Assembly (NCBI GenBank): GCA_944321825.1
Contig: CALUMU010000011.1
Span: 1-64,000 of the forward strand
Direction: 5' to 3'
Source of the DNA: Candidatus Amulumruptor caecigallinarius
GTDB lineage: Bacteria > Bacteroidota > Bacteroidia > Bacteroidales > Muribaculaceae
Length of the DNA stretch: 64,000 nucleotides
Numbering within the stretch: position 1 is the first letter of the stretch; every line of letters starts with the position of its first letter. Shown in pieces: positions 9,284 to 18,516 of this stretch. Below the pieces are notes generated by a model. That model had not been told where the DNA came from and did not search any database. It saw only the letters and a list, made by a program, of their open reading frames with translations. Position numbers and translations under genes: made by a program.

Positions 9284-9311
9284 AAGCTGATTGCCGCAAT
9301 TTAATCAGCTT
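9284..9311 (+). promoter_or_regulatory. Hairpin in the leader of the second amylase gene
   Basis: A perfect 9 bp inverted repeat, AAGCTGATT/AATCAGCTT, with a 10 nt loop lies about 35 nt into the predicted leader. It could be an RNA hairpin or a dyad for a DNA-binding regulator. It has no T tract, so it does not look like a terminator. Confidence 0.4.
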
Positions 9312-9509
9312 TGATTCTCTCTAAGCAGATATCCGTCCCAGTCCGCTGACTTTGACAGATTTACGTTAGTTTTCAGCAGAACTGTTCTGATTTCCGCTGG
9401 CGTAGATTCCTTATCTGTATGCCGCTGGCAGCCTTTAAGGCATCCCATAGGCATTACTACATTGACCATTTTTACATATTTCTTATTTTATATTCCACAT
9501 TTCTACACA

Positions 9510-12500
9510 ATGAACTTGAAAAAAATGCTCTTAGGCGGCATGGTCGCTCTCGGCACTTTGGGACAGCAGGCTATGGCTTCGGCGGAGTTCAACGCCAACC
9601 GTACCGACTTCCGTGACGAGACCATCTACTTTGCCATGACGACCCGTTTCTACGACGGCGACCCCAAAAACAACGTTTGTACATGGGACAAGCAGGAACA
9701 GCAGATTTCCACTAAAGACCCAGCATGGCGCGGCGACTTCGCCGGGCTCATCGAGAAGCTCGACTACATCAAGGCCCTCGGTTTCACTGCCATCTGGATT
9801 ACCCCCGTGGTGCAGAACGGCTCCGGTATCGACTACCACGGCTATCACGCCATGGATATGAGCTCGGTAGACCTCCGCTATGAGAGCCGCACCGAGTGGG
9901 GTTCGGAAAAAGATGTAGATTTTCAGGATCTCATCGACGCTGCCCACGCCAAAGGCATGAAGATCGTGCTCGACGTAGTGCTCCAGCACACCGGCAATTT
10001 CGGTGAGGTGAACATCAACCCCCTCTTCACCCGTAATCAGAACATCCGCAACCAGGCCAGCATCGAAGCCTGCATGAAACCCGACAATGAACGTCTCGGA
10101 GGCGCAAGCTACTGGAAGCTGCCTAACGAGGGCAGTGTGACTCAGTATTCTGAACGATTCAAATATTTCAAGAATCCCCAATATGACACCCAGAATATTT
10201 ACCACCACTACGGCACAGGCTGGAATTGGGACCTGCCTAACCGCTGGTGGGGGCAGATTGCCGGCGACTGTGTGGACCTCAACACAGAAAACGACTACGT
10301 GGCCCAGTATATCGTGTACTGCTACGGTAAATTCATCGAGATGGGTGTCGACGCTTTCCGTATCGACACTACCGGCCATATCTCACCACTGACATTCAAT
10401 ACTCAGTTCATCCCCCAGTTCCACGAAATTGCCAACCGCCCCGAGGTAAAGGCAAAGCGTCTCAACGGCGTAGACTTTTACATGTTCGGCGAGTGCTGCC
10501 AGCGCTTCCAAGGCTCGGTAGTATATCGCGACCAGCCCAACCTCTCCAGCTACTTCTACACATGGAAGTCTGACCAGTCGCTTATGGACCAGTTCAAGGC
10601 CTCCAGCAGCCTCTCATGGTGGGAGCAGCAGAACCTCCCAGAAGGCCATGACTCTCCAGTCGGCCCTATGGCAGTCTGCGAGAGCGACACTCAGGACAAG
10701 CCCCGCTCCAACAACGTATGGATGCAGAACGGCCAGTGGCACGAACCCGATTACTCACAGGCTTCAGGCTTCAACGTAATCGACTTCCCCGTACACTACA
10801 GCTTCAGCAGCGTAAGCTCCATCATGGGACTGTTCAGCCAGGACAATTACTACAATGATGCCTCTTTCAACGTGGTGTATGTCGATTCACACGACTACTC
10901 CCCCGGGCCCAACGACGGCATCCGCTTCAACGGCGGCACATCACAGTGGGCCGAAAACCTCTCGTGGATGTTCACATTCCGAGGCATCCCCTGTATCTAC
11001 TACGGCTCTGAAGTAGAATTCATGGCAGGCAAAACGATTGACGACGGCATGAGCACAGCCCTCAACAACACAGGCCGCGCATACTTCGGCCACTACCTCG
11101 AAGGCGACGTGACCGCTACCGACTTTGCCGAATATACCGCATCAGGCCAGGTAGCCGCCACCCTCAAAGGCGACCTCGCCCACCACATCCAGCAGCTCAA
11201 CAAAATCCGCGCAGCCATACCCGCCCTTCGTAAAGGCCAGTACACATTCGACGGTTGCTCTGCCGACGGCGGCTGGGCATTCAAGCGCGCATACAAAGAC
11301 AGCTACGCTCTCGTGGCAGTCAACGGCGGTGCTACATTCAGCGATGTTCCTGCTGGTACTTACACCGACATCGTGACCGGCCAGACATACACCGGCGGCG
11401 GCTCTATAACAGTCACCGCACCCTCGACACAAGGCCAGCTCCGCGTACTCGTCAAAGACTGGACAGGCGGCAAGGTGGTTGAGGACGGTAAGTTTATCTA
11501 CACCAGCAGCCCCGTGGCTCAGGGCGGCAACCCCACAGCCACCGACCCCGGTGCATCATTCTTCTACACCAAGGCTGATGCCGTCGACGAAAGTGTAGGC
11601 ATGAACTTCAGCCCCAACGGCGGAAGCTTCAAGACCGAGACACTCACTGTAACCGTTACTCTGACAGCCGGTGCTACATCAGGCACATACACCGTAGCCG
11701 GTCAGTCGACCCAGACTATCAATCAGGGTGAGAGCAAGACATTTACCGTCGGCGCAGGCATGAGCTACGGCGAGACTGTAACCGTCAGCTGGACAGCCAC
11801 CGGCAAGGAAGGCAATGAAAGCGGCACTGTCACTTATAAGAAAGTTGACCCCAACGCCGTAATCACCGTATTCTGCAAAGCTTCTACAGCTCCCAACCTC
11901 TATGCCTGGAGGACAGGCACCGAAACGTCTCTCAATGGTGCTTGGCCCGGCACAAAGATGTCGCAGACCACCGAAGTCAACGGCCAGACATTCTACTACC
12001 AGGATTTCCCCGGTGAAGAAGACATCAGCATAATCTTCAACAATGGCAGCGCCAAGACAGGCGACATCACCGGCATAACCGAGAGCGTGTACTACGAGTA
12101 TGACGGCAACACTACCGCTACCAAACTCGACATCCCGGTAGGTCCTACGAAGCCCTCTGTCTCTGCCTCTCCCGCCAGCGGCACCACATTCAACGAAAGC
12201 ATCAAGGTTACGCTCAGCTCGTCTGTGGATATCCACTACACCATCAACGGCGACGAACCCAATGCTTCATCACCTGTCTACAACGAACCGCTGACATTCT
12301 ACGAGACAACCACCCTCAAGACCTACGTCGAAAACGAAGTCGGCAGCAACGTCCAGACATTCATCTACACCAAGACCGACACCCCCGTGGGCGACGATGT
12401 ATGCGTCTACTATGACGGCAACTGGACCAACGTTTCAATCTATGTATATAACGACGGAGGTTCGATGACCTCTTGGGACAATGCCCCGGCAATGACCATC

Positions 12501-12896
12501 GACCCTGCCACCGGCTACTACATGTACACACTTCCCGAAGAATTCGAGACCTCACAAGTCATCTTCAAGAGCAACGGACAGCAGTATCCCGGACAAAACC
12601 AGCCCGGTCTGCAAGTCAACGGCAAGTCGATGATATATCACCACAACACCAACGAGTGGGTAGAATACACTCCGCTCGGCTTTGAGGACATCACCGACAT
12701 GAACGCCAACAAGCTCGACATCCAGGTTATCGGCGGACAGCTCGTAATCTACAGCGAGCAGCAGACATCTATCGATGTCACCTCGCTCACAGGCCAGCGT
12801 CACACCATCTATCTCTATCCCGGTGTGAACACCGTCGAAAGCCTCGCTAACGGCTTCTACGTTGTCGAAGGCCAGAAAGTAATGCTCAACCGCTAA
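9510..12896 (+). CDS. Secreted multi-modular GH13 alpha-amylase, paralog 2
   Basis: Second large secreted amylase, 1128 aa. The start is placed at the ATG encoding MNLKKMLLGG because this matches the paralog's MKHLKKMLCG and gives a clean signal peptide ending about AMAS; the in-frame ATG at 9462 would add 16 residues. GH13 catalytic residues are D286 (AFRIDTTGH), E328 (MFGEC) and D462 (VDSHD). After the catalytic and C domains the modules are an Ig/FN3-like unit (about 735-820), a CBM26-like unit with AWPGTKM, a chitobiase-C-terminal-like unit (VDIHYTINGDEPNASS), a second CBM26-like unit, and a C-terminal domain ending GFYVVEGQKVMLNR like a sorting signal. Relative to paralog 1 the modules are reordered and one is added. 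Probably degrades starch or glycogen outside the cell. Confidence 0.9.
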   Translation: MNLKKMLLGGMVALGTLGQQAMASAEFNANRTDFRDETIYFAMTTRFYDGDPKNNVCTWDKQEQQISTKDPAWRGDFAGLIEKLDYIKALGFTAIWITPVVQNGSGIDYHGYHAMDMSSVDLRYESRTEWGSEKDVDFQDLIDAAHAKGMKIVLDVVLQHTGNFGEVNINPLFTRNQNIRNQASIEACMKPDNERLGGASYWKLPNEGSVTQYSERFKYFKNPQYDTQNIYHHYGTGWNWDLPNRWWGQIAGDCVDLNTENDYVAQYIVYCYGKFIEMGVDAFRIDTTGHISPLTFNTQFIPQFHEIANRPEVKAKRLNGVDFYMFGECCQRFQGSVVYRDQPNLSSYFYTWKSDQSLMDQFKASSSLSWWEQQNLPEGHDSPVGPMAVCESDTQDKPRSNNVWMQNGQWHEPDYSQASGFNVIDFPVHYSFSSVSSIMGLFSQDNYYNDASFNVVYVDSHDYSPGPNDGIRFNGGTSQWAENLSWMFTFRGIPCIYYGSEVEFMAGKTIDDGMSTALNNTGRAYFGHYLEGDVTATDFAEYTASGQVAATLKGDLAHHIQQLNKIRAAIPALRKGQYTFDGCSADGGWAFKRAYKDSYALVAVNGGATFSDVPAGTYTDIVTGQTYTGGGSITVTAPSTQGQLRVLVKDWTGGKVVEDGKFIYTSSPVAQGGNPTATDPGASFFYTKADAVDESVGMNFSPNGGSFKTETLTVTVTLTAGATSGTYTVAGQSTQTINQGESKTFTVGAGMSYGETVTVSWTATGKEGNESGTVTYKKVDPNAVITVFCKASTAPNLYAWRTGTETSLNGAWPGTKMSQTTEVNGQTFYYQDFPGEEDISIIFNNGSAKTGDITGITESVYYEYDGNTTATKLDIPVGPTKPSVSASPASGTTFNESIKVTLSSSVDIHYTINGDEPNASSPVYNEPLTFYETTTLKTYVENEVGSNVQTFIYTKTDTPVGDDVCVYYDGNWTNVSIYVYNDGGSMTSWDNAPAMTIDPATGYYMYTLPEEFETSQVIFKSNGQQYPGQNQPGLQVNGKSMIYHHNTNEWVEYTPLGFEDITDMNANKLDIQVIGGQLVIYSEQQTSIDVTSLTGQRHTIYLYPGVNTVESLANGFYVVEGQKVMLNR

Positions 12897-12930
12897 TCCG
12901 CGCACACTGTCGGATTACATCCCCTTATAC

Positions 12931-12974
12931 AGCCGGGGCGCAGTCATCACCTGACCGCGCCCCGGCTTTTTTTA
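12931..12974 (+). terminator. Terminator of the second amylase gene
   Basis: A perfect 11 bp GC-rich stem, AGCCGGGGCGC/GCGCCCCGGCT, with a 15 nt loop and a run of seven to eight T. It lies 35 nt after the stop codon. Confidence 0.85.
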
Positions 12975-13412
12975 CTGGCACTATCAATGGCGCACCCACA
13001 AACCGTAGGGCTGGTGCGGCCGACAGCCCTTGCAGGGCTGGAGATGATTGGGGTATTGTACCGTTGACGGAGCTTGCGCTCCGCCCTACTGTTTTTACGC
13101 TCCTGCGGAGCTTTGGGGGGCTTGCGACAGGATTCGGTGTGATTACGGAGCCCCGGAGGGGCGGGGGAATAGTAGGGCGGGGCGCAAGCCCCGTTATCAG
13201 GAGCCACCTCGCCACCCAGCCCTGCAAGGGCGACAATCGCGTTAGCGATGCGGAATTCCCTTTAACACCACCGCTCTTCATGTTCGACCGATAAATCGGT
13301 CGTAATTTTTTGCAAGGCATTTTTTCCGGGGGCTTACGCCACCCGGCTATTACCTTGACACCGCTAACGCGGTGCACCACCCACATGTAGGCGGCTGCAC
13401 CGGGGAGCAACC
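12975..13412. repeat. Mosaic of interspersed palindromic repeats
   Basis: Non-coding. It contains an exact copy of the 16 bp palindrome CAGCCCTTGCAGGGCT (13024-13039), a diverged GGAGCTTGCGCTCC unit (about 13069-13082), the inverted 48 bp unit at 13146-13193, a related CAGCCCTGCAAGGGC palindrome (about 13218-13232), a CGACCGAT/ATCGGTCG dyad (13285-13302) and a module containing GGGCTTACGCCACCCGG (about 13330-13347). Open frames here, up to 161 codons, are repeat-derived. Confidence 0.7.
13146..13193 (-). repeat. Interspersed intergenic repeat, copy 2 (inverted)
   Basis: Reverse complement of 4045-4092 with a single A/G difference over 48 bp. The two copies are about 9 kb apart, both in intergenic spacers next to transcription ends, which argues for a dispersed repeat family. 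Confidence 0.8.
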
Positions 13413-13958
13413 CTACAAATCCTCTCCGAAATCGTCGGCATCGATAGCCTTGCCATCGGCCGATGATAAGGAATATCCCAAGGCTGCATCTTGACGCAGC
13501 GAGCCATAATGCGCTATCCGCTTCGAGAACTTCAACACATTGGCGCCCGCACGGCGGACATAATCGACTGTATCCATAAGCTGACTCAACAAGCTTATGC
13601 CCATAGCCCCCAAAGGCCGCTCTGCACGTGTCGTGGCATGGTCGGCCTCCTTAGGATTATAGGCTACTCCATGGTCTATCAAGGAGAATTTGAGCGTCTG
13701 CGTGGCCTTGCGCCAACACGCCTTAAGTGTTATGGAACCCTCCTCGCCACGGGGATAAGCATATCTGATAAGATTGAGCACCTGCTCCTCTATCGCTATC
13801 ACCATCGAACTTACCATCTCCTGCGACAACTCCAACCTGCGTCCGAGCTGCTGCATGAACGGATAGAGCGAAACCGACTCGCCCAGTACATTGTTGATAT
13901 TAAGCTCCACTGTCTCCGCAGAGCCGGAGCTGCTGTAACCATTCTTTCCTTTTTCCAT
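13413..13958 (-). CDS. RsbW/SpoIIAB-like ATP-binding regulatory protein
   Basis: 181 aa protein of the GHKL (HATPase_c_2) fold. The N box is seen as IEEQVLNLIRYAYP (E57/E58, N62), the G1 box as DHG (95-97) and the G2 box as PLGAMGISLL (116-124). This short, kinase-like form is used by anti-sigma factors and serine kinases of the RsbW family, which bind a sigma factor or phosphorylate an STAS anti-antagonist. No sigma factor, STAS protein or PP2C phosphatase lies in the window, so its partner is unknown. A tail of about 30 residues (GYSLSSADGKAIDADDFGEDL) follows the ATPase fold. It is a single gene, convergent with the second amylase gene across the repeat spacer. Confidence 0.75.
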   Translation of the reverse strand: MEKGKNGYSSSGSAETVELNINNVLGESVSLYPFMQQLGRRLELSQEMVSSMVIAIEEQVLNLIRYAYPRGEEGSITLKACWRKATQTLKFSLIDHGVAYNPKEADHATTRAERPLGAMGISLLSQLMDTVDYVRRAGANVLKFSKRIAHYGSLRQDAALGYSLSSADGKAIDADDFGEDL

Positions 13959-14116
13959 AATACACTAAGTTTTTATAGCATTGTCGCTAATCACCATCAT
14001 TATTTCTGAATGTATAACAGTGGAAGTATCATATTGGTTCTGCCGAAAAACATTATTTAGCAACAAAACAAAGTCTTTACAGCACATTTAACCACCGTTA
14101 ATTAAAAATTTATAAG

Positions 14117-14124
14117 TAATTTTG
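14117..14124 (+). promoter_or_regulatory. Putative -7 element for the ABC export operon
   Basis: TAATTTTG at 14117-14124 fits the -7 consensus about 55 nt before the first gene, but no TTTG lies at the expected -33 distance. Confidence 0.4.
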
Positions 14125-14179
14125 CAACCGATTACAGATTAGGTGCGTCTAATATCCAGAAACATCCACCACCTGCGCA

Positions 14180-14839
14180 ATGATTATAGAGCTCAAAGAC
14201 ATCAACAAGACATATCCAGGAGCCGTGCCGCTGCACGTACTCAAGGGCATCAATCTCGAGATAGAGAAAGGGGAACTCGTCGCCATCATGGGAGCCTCCG
14301 GCTCGGGGAAATCCACCCTGCTCAACATTCTGGGAATACTGGACAACTATGACACCGGCGAATACCACCTTGACGGCGTGCTGATACGTGATTTGAGTGA
14401 AAACCGCGCAGCCGAGCTCCGCAACAAGATGATTGGCTTCGTGTTCCAGTCGTTCAACCTGATAAGCTACAAAAATGCGGTGGAAAATGTGGCTCTGCCA
14501 CTGTTCTACCAAGGGGTGTCACGCAAGAAGCGTAACGCGCTGGCCATGGAGCAGTTGGAGCGCATGGGACTCGCCGACCGCGCACACCACCTCCCCGGCG
14601 AGCTGTCAGGCGGTCAGAAACAGCGTGTGGCCATAGCCCGATCGCTCATAACGCAGCCGTCGATCATCCTCGCCGACGAACCCACCGGAGCCCTCGACTC
14701 AAAGACATCCAAGGAGGTGATGAACGTGTTCCGCCAGCTCAACGACGAAGGCATGACCATAGTCATCGTCACCCACGACCCCGGCGTAGGCGAGCAGACC
14801 AACCGCATAATCCGCATCTCCGACGGACTCATAGTGTAG
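14180..14839 (+). CDS. ABC transporter ATP-binding protein (MacB/LolD type)
   Basis: 219 aa cytoplasmic ATPase that powers the two membrane proteins encoded next. Walker A GASGSGKST (38-46), Q-loop Q90, signature LSGGQ (142-146), Walker B ILADE (163-167) and switch histidine H199 are all present, so it should be catalytically competent. The sequence belongs to the LolD/MacB-type group, which works with mechanotransmission permeases rather than classic translocators. It is the first gene of a five-gene operon, followed by a permease after 27 nt. Confidence 0.93.
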   Translation: MIIELKDINKTYPGAVPLHVLKGINLEIEKGELVAIMGASGSGKSTLLNILGILDNYDTGEYHLDGVLIRDLSENRAAELRNKMIGFVFQSFNLISYKNAVENVALPLFYQGVSRKKRNALAMEQLERMGLADRAHHLPGELSGGQKQRVAIARSLITQPSIILADEPTGALDSKTSKEVMNVFRQLNDEGMTIVIVTHDPGVGEQTNRIIRISDGLIV

Positions 14840-14866
14840 TGTGACACCTCGACAACCGACAGACTG

Positions 14867-16087
14867 ATGTTCGACCTACTCCACGAAATAAAGCAGACCC
14901 TCAGCTGCAACAAGCTCCGCACGATACTGACGGGCATAGCCGTGTCATGGGGCATATTCATGCTCATAGTGCTTCTGGGCATGTCACGCGGAGTGTCCAA
15001 CTCTTTCAACGACAGCTTCATGTCGACTGGTACCGACCAGATCATGGTGTGGGGAGGTGTGACAAGCAAGCCTCATGCCGGATATAAAGAGGGACGCCGC
15101 ATCAAACTCAAAGACAAGGATGTCAGCAAGGTAGCGAAAGAAAACACCGCCCATGTGTCCATGGTATCGGCCACGCTCCGCAATGACTCGGCTGTCGTAT
15201 CCACAAGCCGCGACTATACGTCGGGCTACACCGGAGCCACCCCCGACGAGCTTGCCGGCAACAACCTCGAGATGCGTGCAGGCCGCTTCATCAACGATGC
15301 CGACATCAACGAGGTCCGCAAAGTAACGGTTCTGCCGGTCAAAGTGGCGCGGACGCTTCTCGGACCAGACTCCACTACCTACGTCGGAAGCCGCATCGAC
15401 ATCAGCGGGTTTTCATTTCTCGTGGTGGGCATCTATTATCACGATTTCCGTGAAAACGTGTTCATACCCTTTACGACCGCCAAGAAACTCAACGGCGACT
15501 CGCCCGATATCAACCAGATAAAAGTGACCATCAAGAACGTATCGACGGCTGTCGACGGCGAAAACGTGGAGCAGGATATAAGGAACACATTAGGCGAGGC
15601 CCACGACTTCGATCCCGAGGACCAGAGCGCACTGTGGATGTGGAACCGCTTCGTACAGTTCCTGTCCATGTCGTCTGTCATGAACATTATGGATATGATG
15701 GTATGGCTCATAGGCCTGCTCACCATGATATCGGGCATCGTCGGAGTCAGCAACATCATGTTCGTGTCGGTGCGCGAACGCACCCACGAGATAGGTATAC
15801 GCCGCGCCATCGGGGCGAAACCGCGCAGCATCCTGACACAAATCATCGCCGAGAGCGTGATTATCACCGCACTGTTCGGCTATATCGGTATATTCCTCGG
15901 CGAAGTCGTATGCGGCATACTCGGATTCGTGTTCCGCGACGCCGATGCAATATCCAACCCCGGAGTCGACATCTCCATAGCCATCCAAGTCACAGTAGTG
16001 CTCATCATAGCCGGCTCTCTCGCAGGGCTGTTTCCGGCACTCAAAGCTCTGAAAATCAAACCTGTCGAAGCCCTGCGCGACGAATAA
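14867..16087 (+). CDS. MacB-like ABC transporter permease 1
   Basis: 406 aa inner-membrane protein with one N-terminal membrane helix (about 20-43), a large periplasmic MacB_PCD-type domain (about 44-270) and three C-terminal helices forming the FtsX-like domain (about 275-400). The cytoplasmic coupling segment RERTHEIGIRRAIGAKP is seen after the second helix. Unlike E. coli MacB it has no fused ATPase; the ATPase is the preceding gene. It probably pairs with the second permease as a heterodimer that drives export of peptides, lipids or toxic compounds through TolC. Confidence 0.9.
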   Translation: MFDLLHEIKQTLSCNKLRTILTGIAVSWGIFMLIVLLGMSRGVSNSFNDSFMSTGTDQIMVWGGVTSKPHAGYKEGRRIKLKDKDVSKVAKENTAHVSMVSATLRNDSAVVSTSRDYTSGYTGATPDELAGNNLEMRAGRFINDADINEVRKVTVLPVKVARTLLGPDSTTYVGSRIDISGFSFLVVGIYYHDFRENVFIPFTTAKKLNGDSPDINQIKVTIKNVSTAVDGENVEQDIRNTLGEAHDFDPEDQSALWMWNRFVQFLSMSSVMNIMDMMVWLIGLLTMISGIVGVSNIMFVSVRERTHEIGIRRAIGAKPRSILTQIIAESVIITALFGYIGIFLGEVVCGILGFVFRDADAISNPGVDISIAIQVTVVLIIAGSLAGLFPALKALKIKPVEALRDE

Positions 16088-16102
16088 GCACACCCACCAG
16101 CG

Positions 16103-17359
16103 ATGAGAAGTCCACTGTTTGACATAGAAAACTGGCGCGAAATCGGAGCGACACTCGCCCGCAACAAGACGCGCACATTCATGACCGCATTCGGCATATT
16201 CTGGGGTACGGCCATGCTGGCAATGCTCTGGGGAGGTTCCAAAGGAGCCAAAGACCTGATGATGCGCAATTTCGACGGACTCGCCACCAATATGGGGGCT
16301 ATAAATACATGGCGCACCACCATAAGCTACAACGGCTACAACAAGGGCATGAGCTGGGACCTCAACACCCGCGATGTCGAAAACCTGCGCAAATTCATCC
16401 CACAGTTGGAGGAAGTCTCCGCCATGTCGGCAGCCCGCATCGCTCCCGTAAGCTATGAGTCGAAATCCACCACGGCGCAGGTCAAAGGGCTTGAACCCAA
16501 CTTTGTCAAAGTGATGGAGCCGGTCATCAACGAGGGCCGTTTCATCTCTGAAATAGACATGCGCAACAAAGCCAAAGTCTGCATCTTGGGCAAGAAAGTG
16601 GCACAGGAACTCTTCGGCTCTGACAGCCCCCTCGGTAAATATGTCAACGTAGGAGGCATATATTACCTCGCTGTCGGAGTGGTATCGCAGACTTCAGAGG
16701 CCTCCATCGGAGGTGCGCAGCTCGACGAATCGGTAGTAATCCCGGTCAACGTGCTCCAGATAGCCTACAACACCGGGCAGGACGTGGATGCAATCCTTTT
16801 CACCGTTAAAAAAGGGTACACACCCACCAAACTTATGCCGCGCATACGCCGCGTCATCACTTCTAACCACCCCAACGTCAGCCCCGACGACGAGGACGCG
16901 TTGTGGCTCATGGACGTGACCGAGGTGTTCGAGATGGGTGAGTCACTGTTCACGGGTCTGTCGCTGCTCGCACTGTTTGTCGGAGCGGGGACACTGCTCG
17001 CCGGAGTCATCGGCGTGGGCAACATCATGTGGATTATCGTCAAGGAGCGCACCCACGAGATAGGCATACGCCGCGCATTGGGGGCAAAGCCCAAGGACAT
17101 CATCATGCAGATACTCTCCGAGAGCATGGTACTCACCACCATAGCCGGAACAGCCGGCATAGTGTTCGCCTCCATAGCCTTAGCCATCACCACCAAGCTC
17201 ACCGAGACACCGGGCTACAAAGCCGCCGGATTCGAGCTGCCGTTTACCACTGCTGTGGTCATACTGCTGCTGTTTCTGGTTCTCGGTTCGGCCGCCGGCA
17301 TCATCCCGGCACTCAAAGCCATGAACATCAAACCCATCGAAGCAATCAACGATAAATAA
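16103..17359 (+). CDS. MacB-like ABC transporter permease 2
   Basis: 418 aa paralog of the previous gene with the same topology: one N-terminal helix (about 25-48), a periplasmic domain and three C-terminal helices with the coupling motif KERTHEIGIRRALGAKP. Both permeases end in a similar FPALKALKIKPVEAL-like segment (here IPALKAMNIKPIEAIND). The pairing of two different half-permeases suggests an asymmetric heterodimer. It begins 15 nt after permease 1 and is followed by the adaptor after 28 nt. Confidence 0.9.
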   Translation: MRSPLFDIENWREIGATLARNKTRTFMTAFGIFWGTAMLAMLWGGSKGAKDLMMRNFDGLATNMGAINTWRTTISYNGYNKGMSWDLNTRDVENLRKFIPQLEEVSAMSAARIAPVSYESKSTTAQVKGLEPNFVKVMEPVINEGRFISEIDMRNKAKVCILGKKVAQELFGSDSPLGKYVNVGGIYYLAVGVVSQTSEASIGGAQLDESVVIPVNVLQIAYNTGQDVDAILFTVKKGYTPTKLMPRIRRVITSNHPNVSPDDEDALWLMDVTEVFEMGESLFTGLSLLALFVGAGTLLAGVIGVGNIMWIIVKERTHEIGIRRALGAKPKDIIMQILSESMVLTTIAGTAGIVFASIALAITTKLTETPGYKAAGFELPFTTAVVILLLFLVLGSAAGIIPALKAMNIKPIEAINDK

Positions 17360-17387
17360 CACATACCGACACAATCCACGTAAAGCA

Positions 17388-18503
17388 ATGAAAAAGGTAT
17401 TGAAAATAGCCATGTGGTCGCTCATCGCACTCATATTCATAGGCACTTTTGTCTACCTGTTTATGAACTCGCGACCCAAAGAGGTGACTTACACCCTCGT
17501 ACAGCCCAAAACCGGCAACATCGAGCGCTCGACAGTGCTGACCGGCAAGATAGAGCCGCGTGACGAAATCGACATCAAGCCCCAGATTTCAGGCATCATC
17601 AGCGAGATACTCGTCGAAGCCGGCGACCAGGTCAACGAAGGCGATGTCATAGCCAAAATCAAGGTAGTACCCCAGGAAGGCGAACTCGCCAGTGCGCTTT
17701 CGCGTGTCAACACCGCCAAAATCAACCTCGAGGATGCCAAGTCGAAGCATGAGCGCAACACCATGCTGTACACCAACAAGGTCATCAGCCGCGAGGAATA
17801 CGAAACCTCACAGACCACTCTCGCACAGGCCCGCGAGGAGCTGAAAGCGGCCCAAGATGCCTATTCGATCGTCAAAGACGGCATCTCTACCGACAATGCC
17901 AAGTCGAGCAACACGTTGGTGAGAGCCACTATCACCGGCCTTGTCCTCGATGTCCCCGTCAAGGTAGGTAGCTCCGTAATCCAAGCCAACACGATGAATG
18001 ACGGCACAACGGTAGCGACTCTCGCCGACATGAACAAGCTCATATTCAAGGGACAGATGGACGAGACCGAAGTCGGACGTCTGCACGTAGGTATGCCGAT
18101 GGAGATTTCGATAGGCGCACTCCCCGACTATAAGTCGACAGCCGTAATCGAGTACATATCGCCCAAAGCCACCGAAGAAAACGGTGCCAACTCCTTTGAA
18201 GTCAAAGGCTCCATACCTACCGACGGCAAGACCCAGCTCCGCTCAGGCTACAGTGCCAACGCCACAGTCATACTCCAGGGAGCAACCGACGTGATGACGC
18301 TGCCCGAAAGCGTCATAGAATATGAGGGCAACAAGACATACGTCTACGTGGCCGGCGACACCCTGCCCCCCTACAATTTCACCCGTACAGCCGTGGAAGT
18401 GGGAGTCAGCGACGGACTCAACATAGAGATTAAAGGCGGTGTGAAGCCCTCGCAGTACATCCGTGGTGAGGAGAAGTCAGACAAAACCCCGATGAACAAC
18501 TAA
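17388..18503 (+). CDS. Periplasmic adaptor (membrane fusion) protein, MacA/HlyD type
   Basis: 371 aa adaptor that bridges the permeases and TolC across the periplasm. A single N-terminal membrane anchor (about 8-28) is followed by a split barrel-sandwich (lipoyl) domain (PRDEIDIKPQISGIISEILVE on one side, VRATITGLVLDVPVKVGSSV on the other). Between them lies a short alpha hairpin (about 100-160) rich in Ala, Glu and Lys that should contact TolC. Beta-barrel and membrane-proximal domains follow. Its place between the permeases and the TolC gene marks a complete MacAB-TolC-like pump. Confidence 0.92.
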   Translation: MKKVLKIAMWSLIALIFIGTFVYLFMNSRPKEVTYTLVQPKTGNIERSTVLTGKIEPRDEIDIKPQISGIISEILVEAGDQVNEGDVIAKIKVVPQEGELASALSRVNTAKINLEDAKSKHERNTMLYTNKVISREEYETSQTTLAQAREELKAAQDAYSIVKDGISTDNAKSSNTLVRATITGLVLDVPVKVGSSVIQANTMNDGTTVATLADMNKLIFKGQMDETEVGRLHVGMPMEISIGALPDYKSTAVIEYISPKATEENGANSFEVKGSIPTDGKTQLRSGYSANATVILQGATDVMTLPESVIEYEGNKTYVYVAGDTLPPYNFTRTAVEVGVSDGLNIEIKGGVKPSQYIRGEEKSDKTPMNN

Positions 18504-18516
18504 CCGCTACCGCACA

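Noticed and set aside
13285-13302. Terminator for the RsbW-like gene
   Set aside because: The dyad CGACCGAT/ATCGGTCG is followed by T residues only on the plus strand, the wrong direction for the minus-strand gene; it is better viewed as part of the repeat mosaic.
12925-13410. 161-codon frame on the minus strand and shorter frames around it
   Set aside because: It translates the palindromic repeat mosaic and the amylase terminator; no protein-like composition beyond that.
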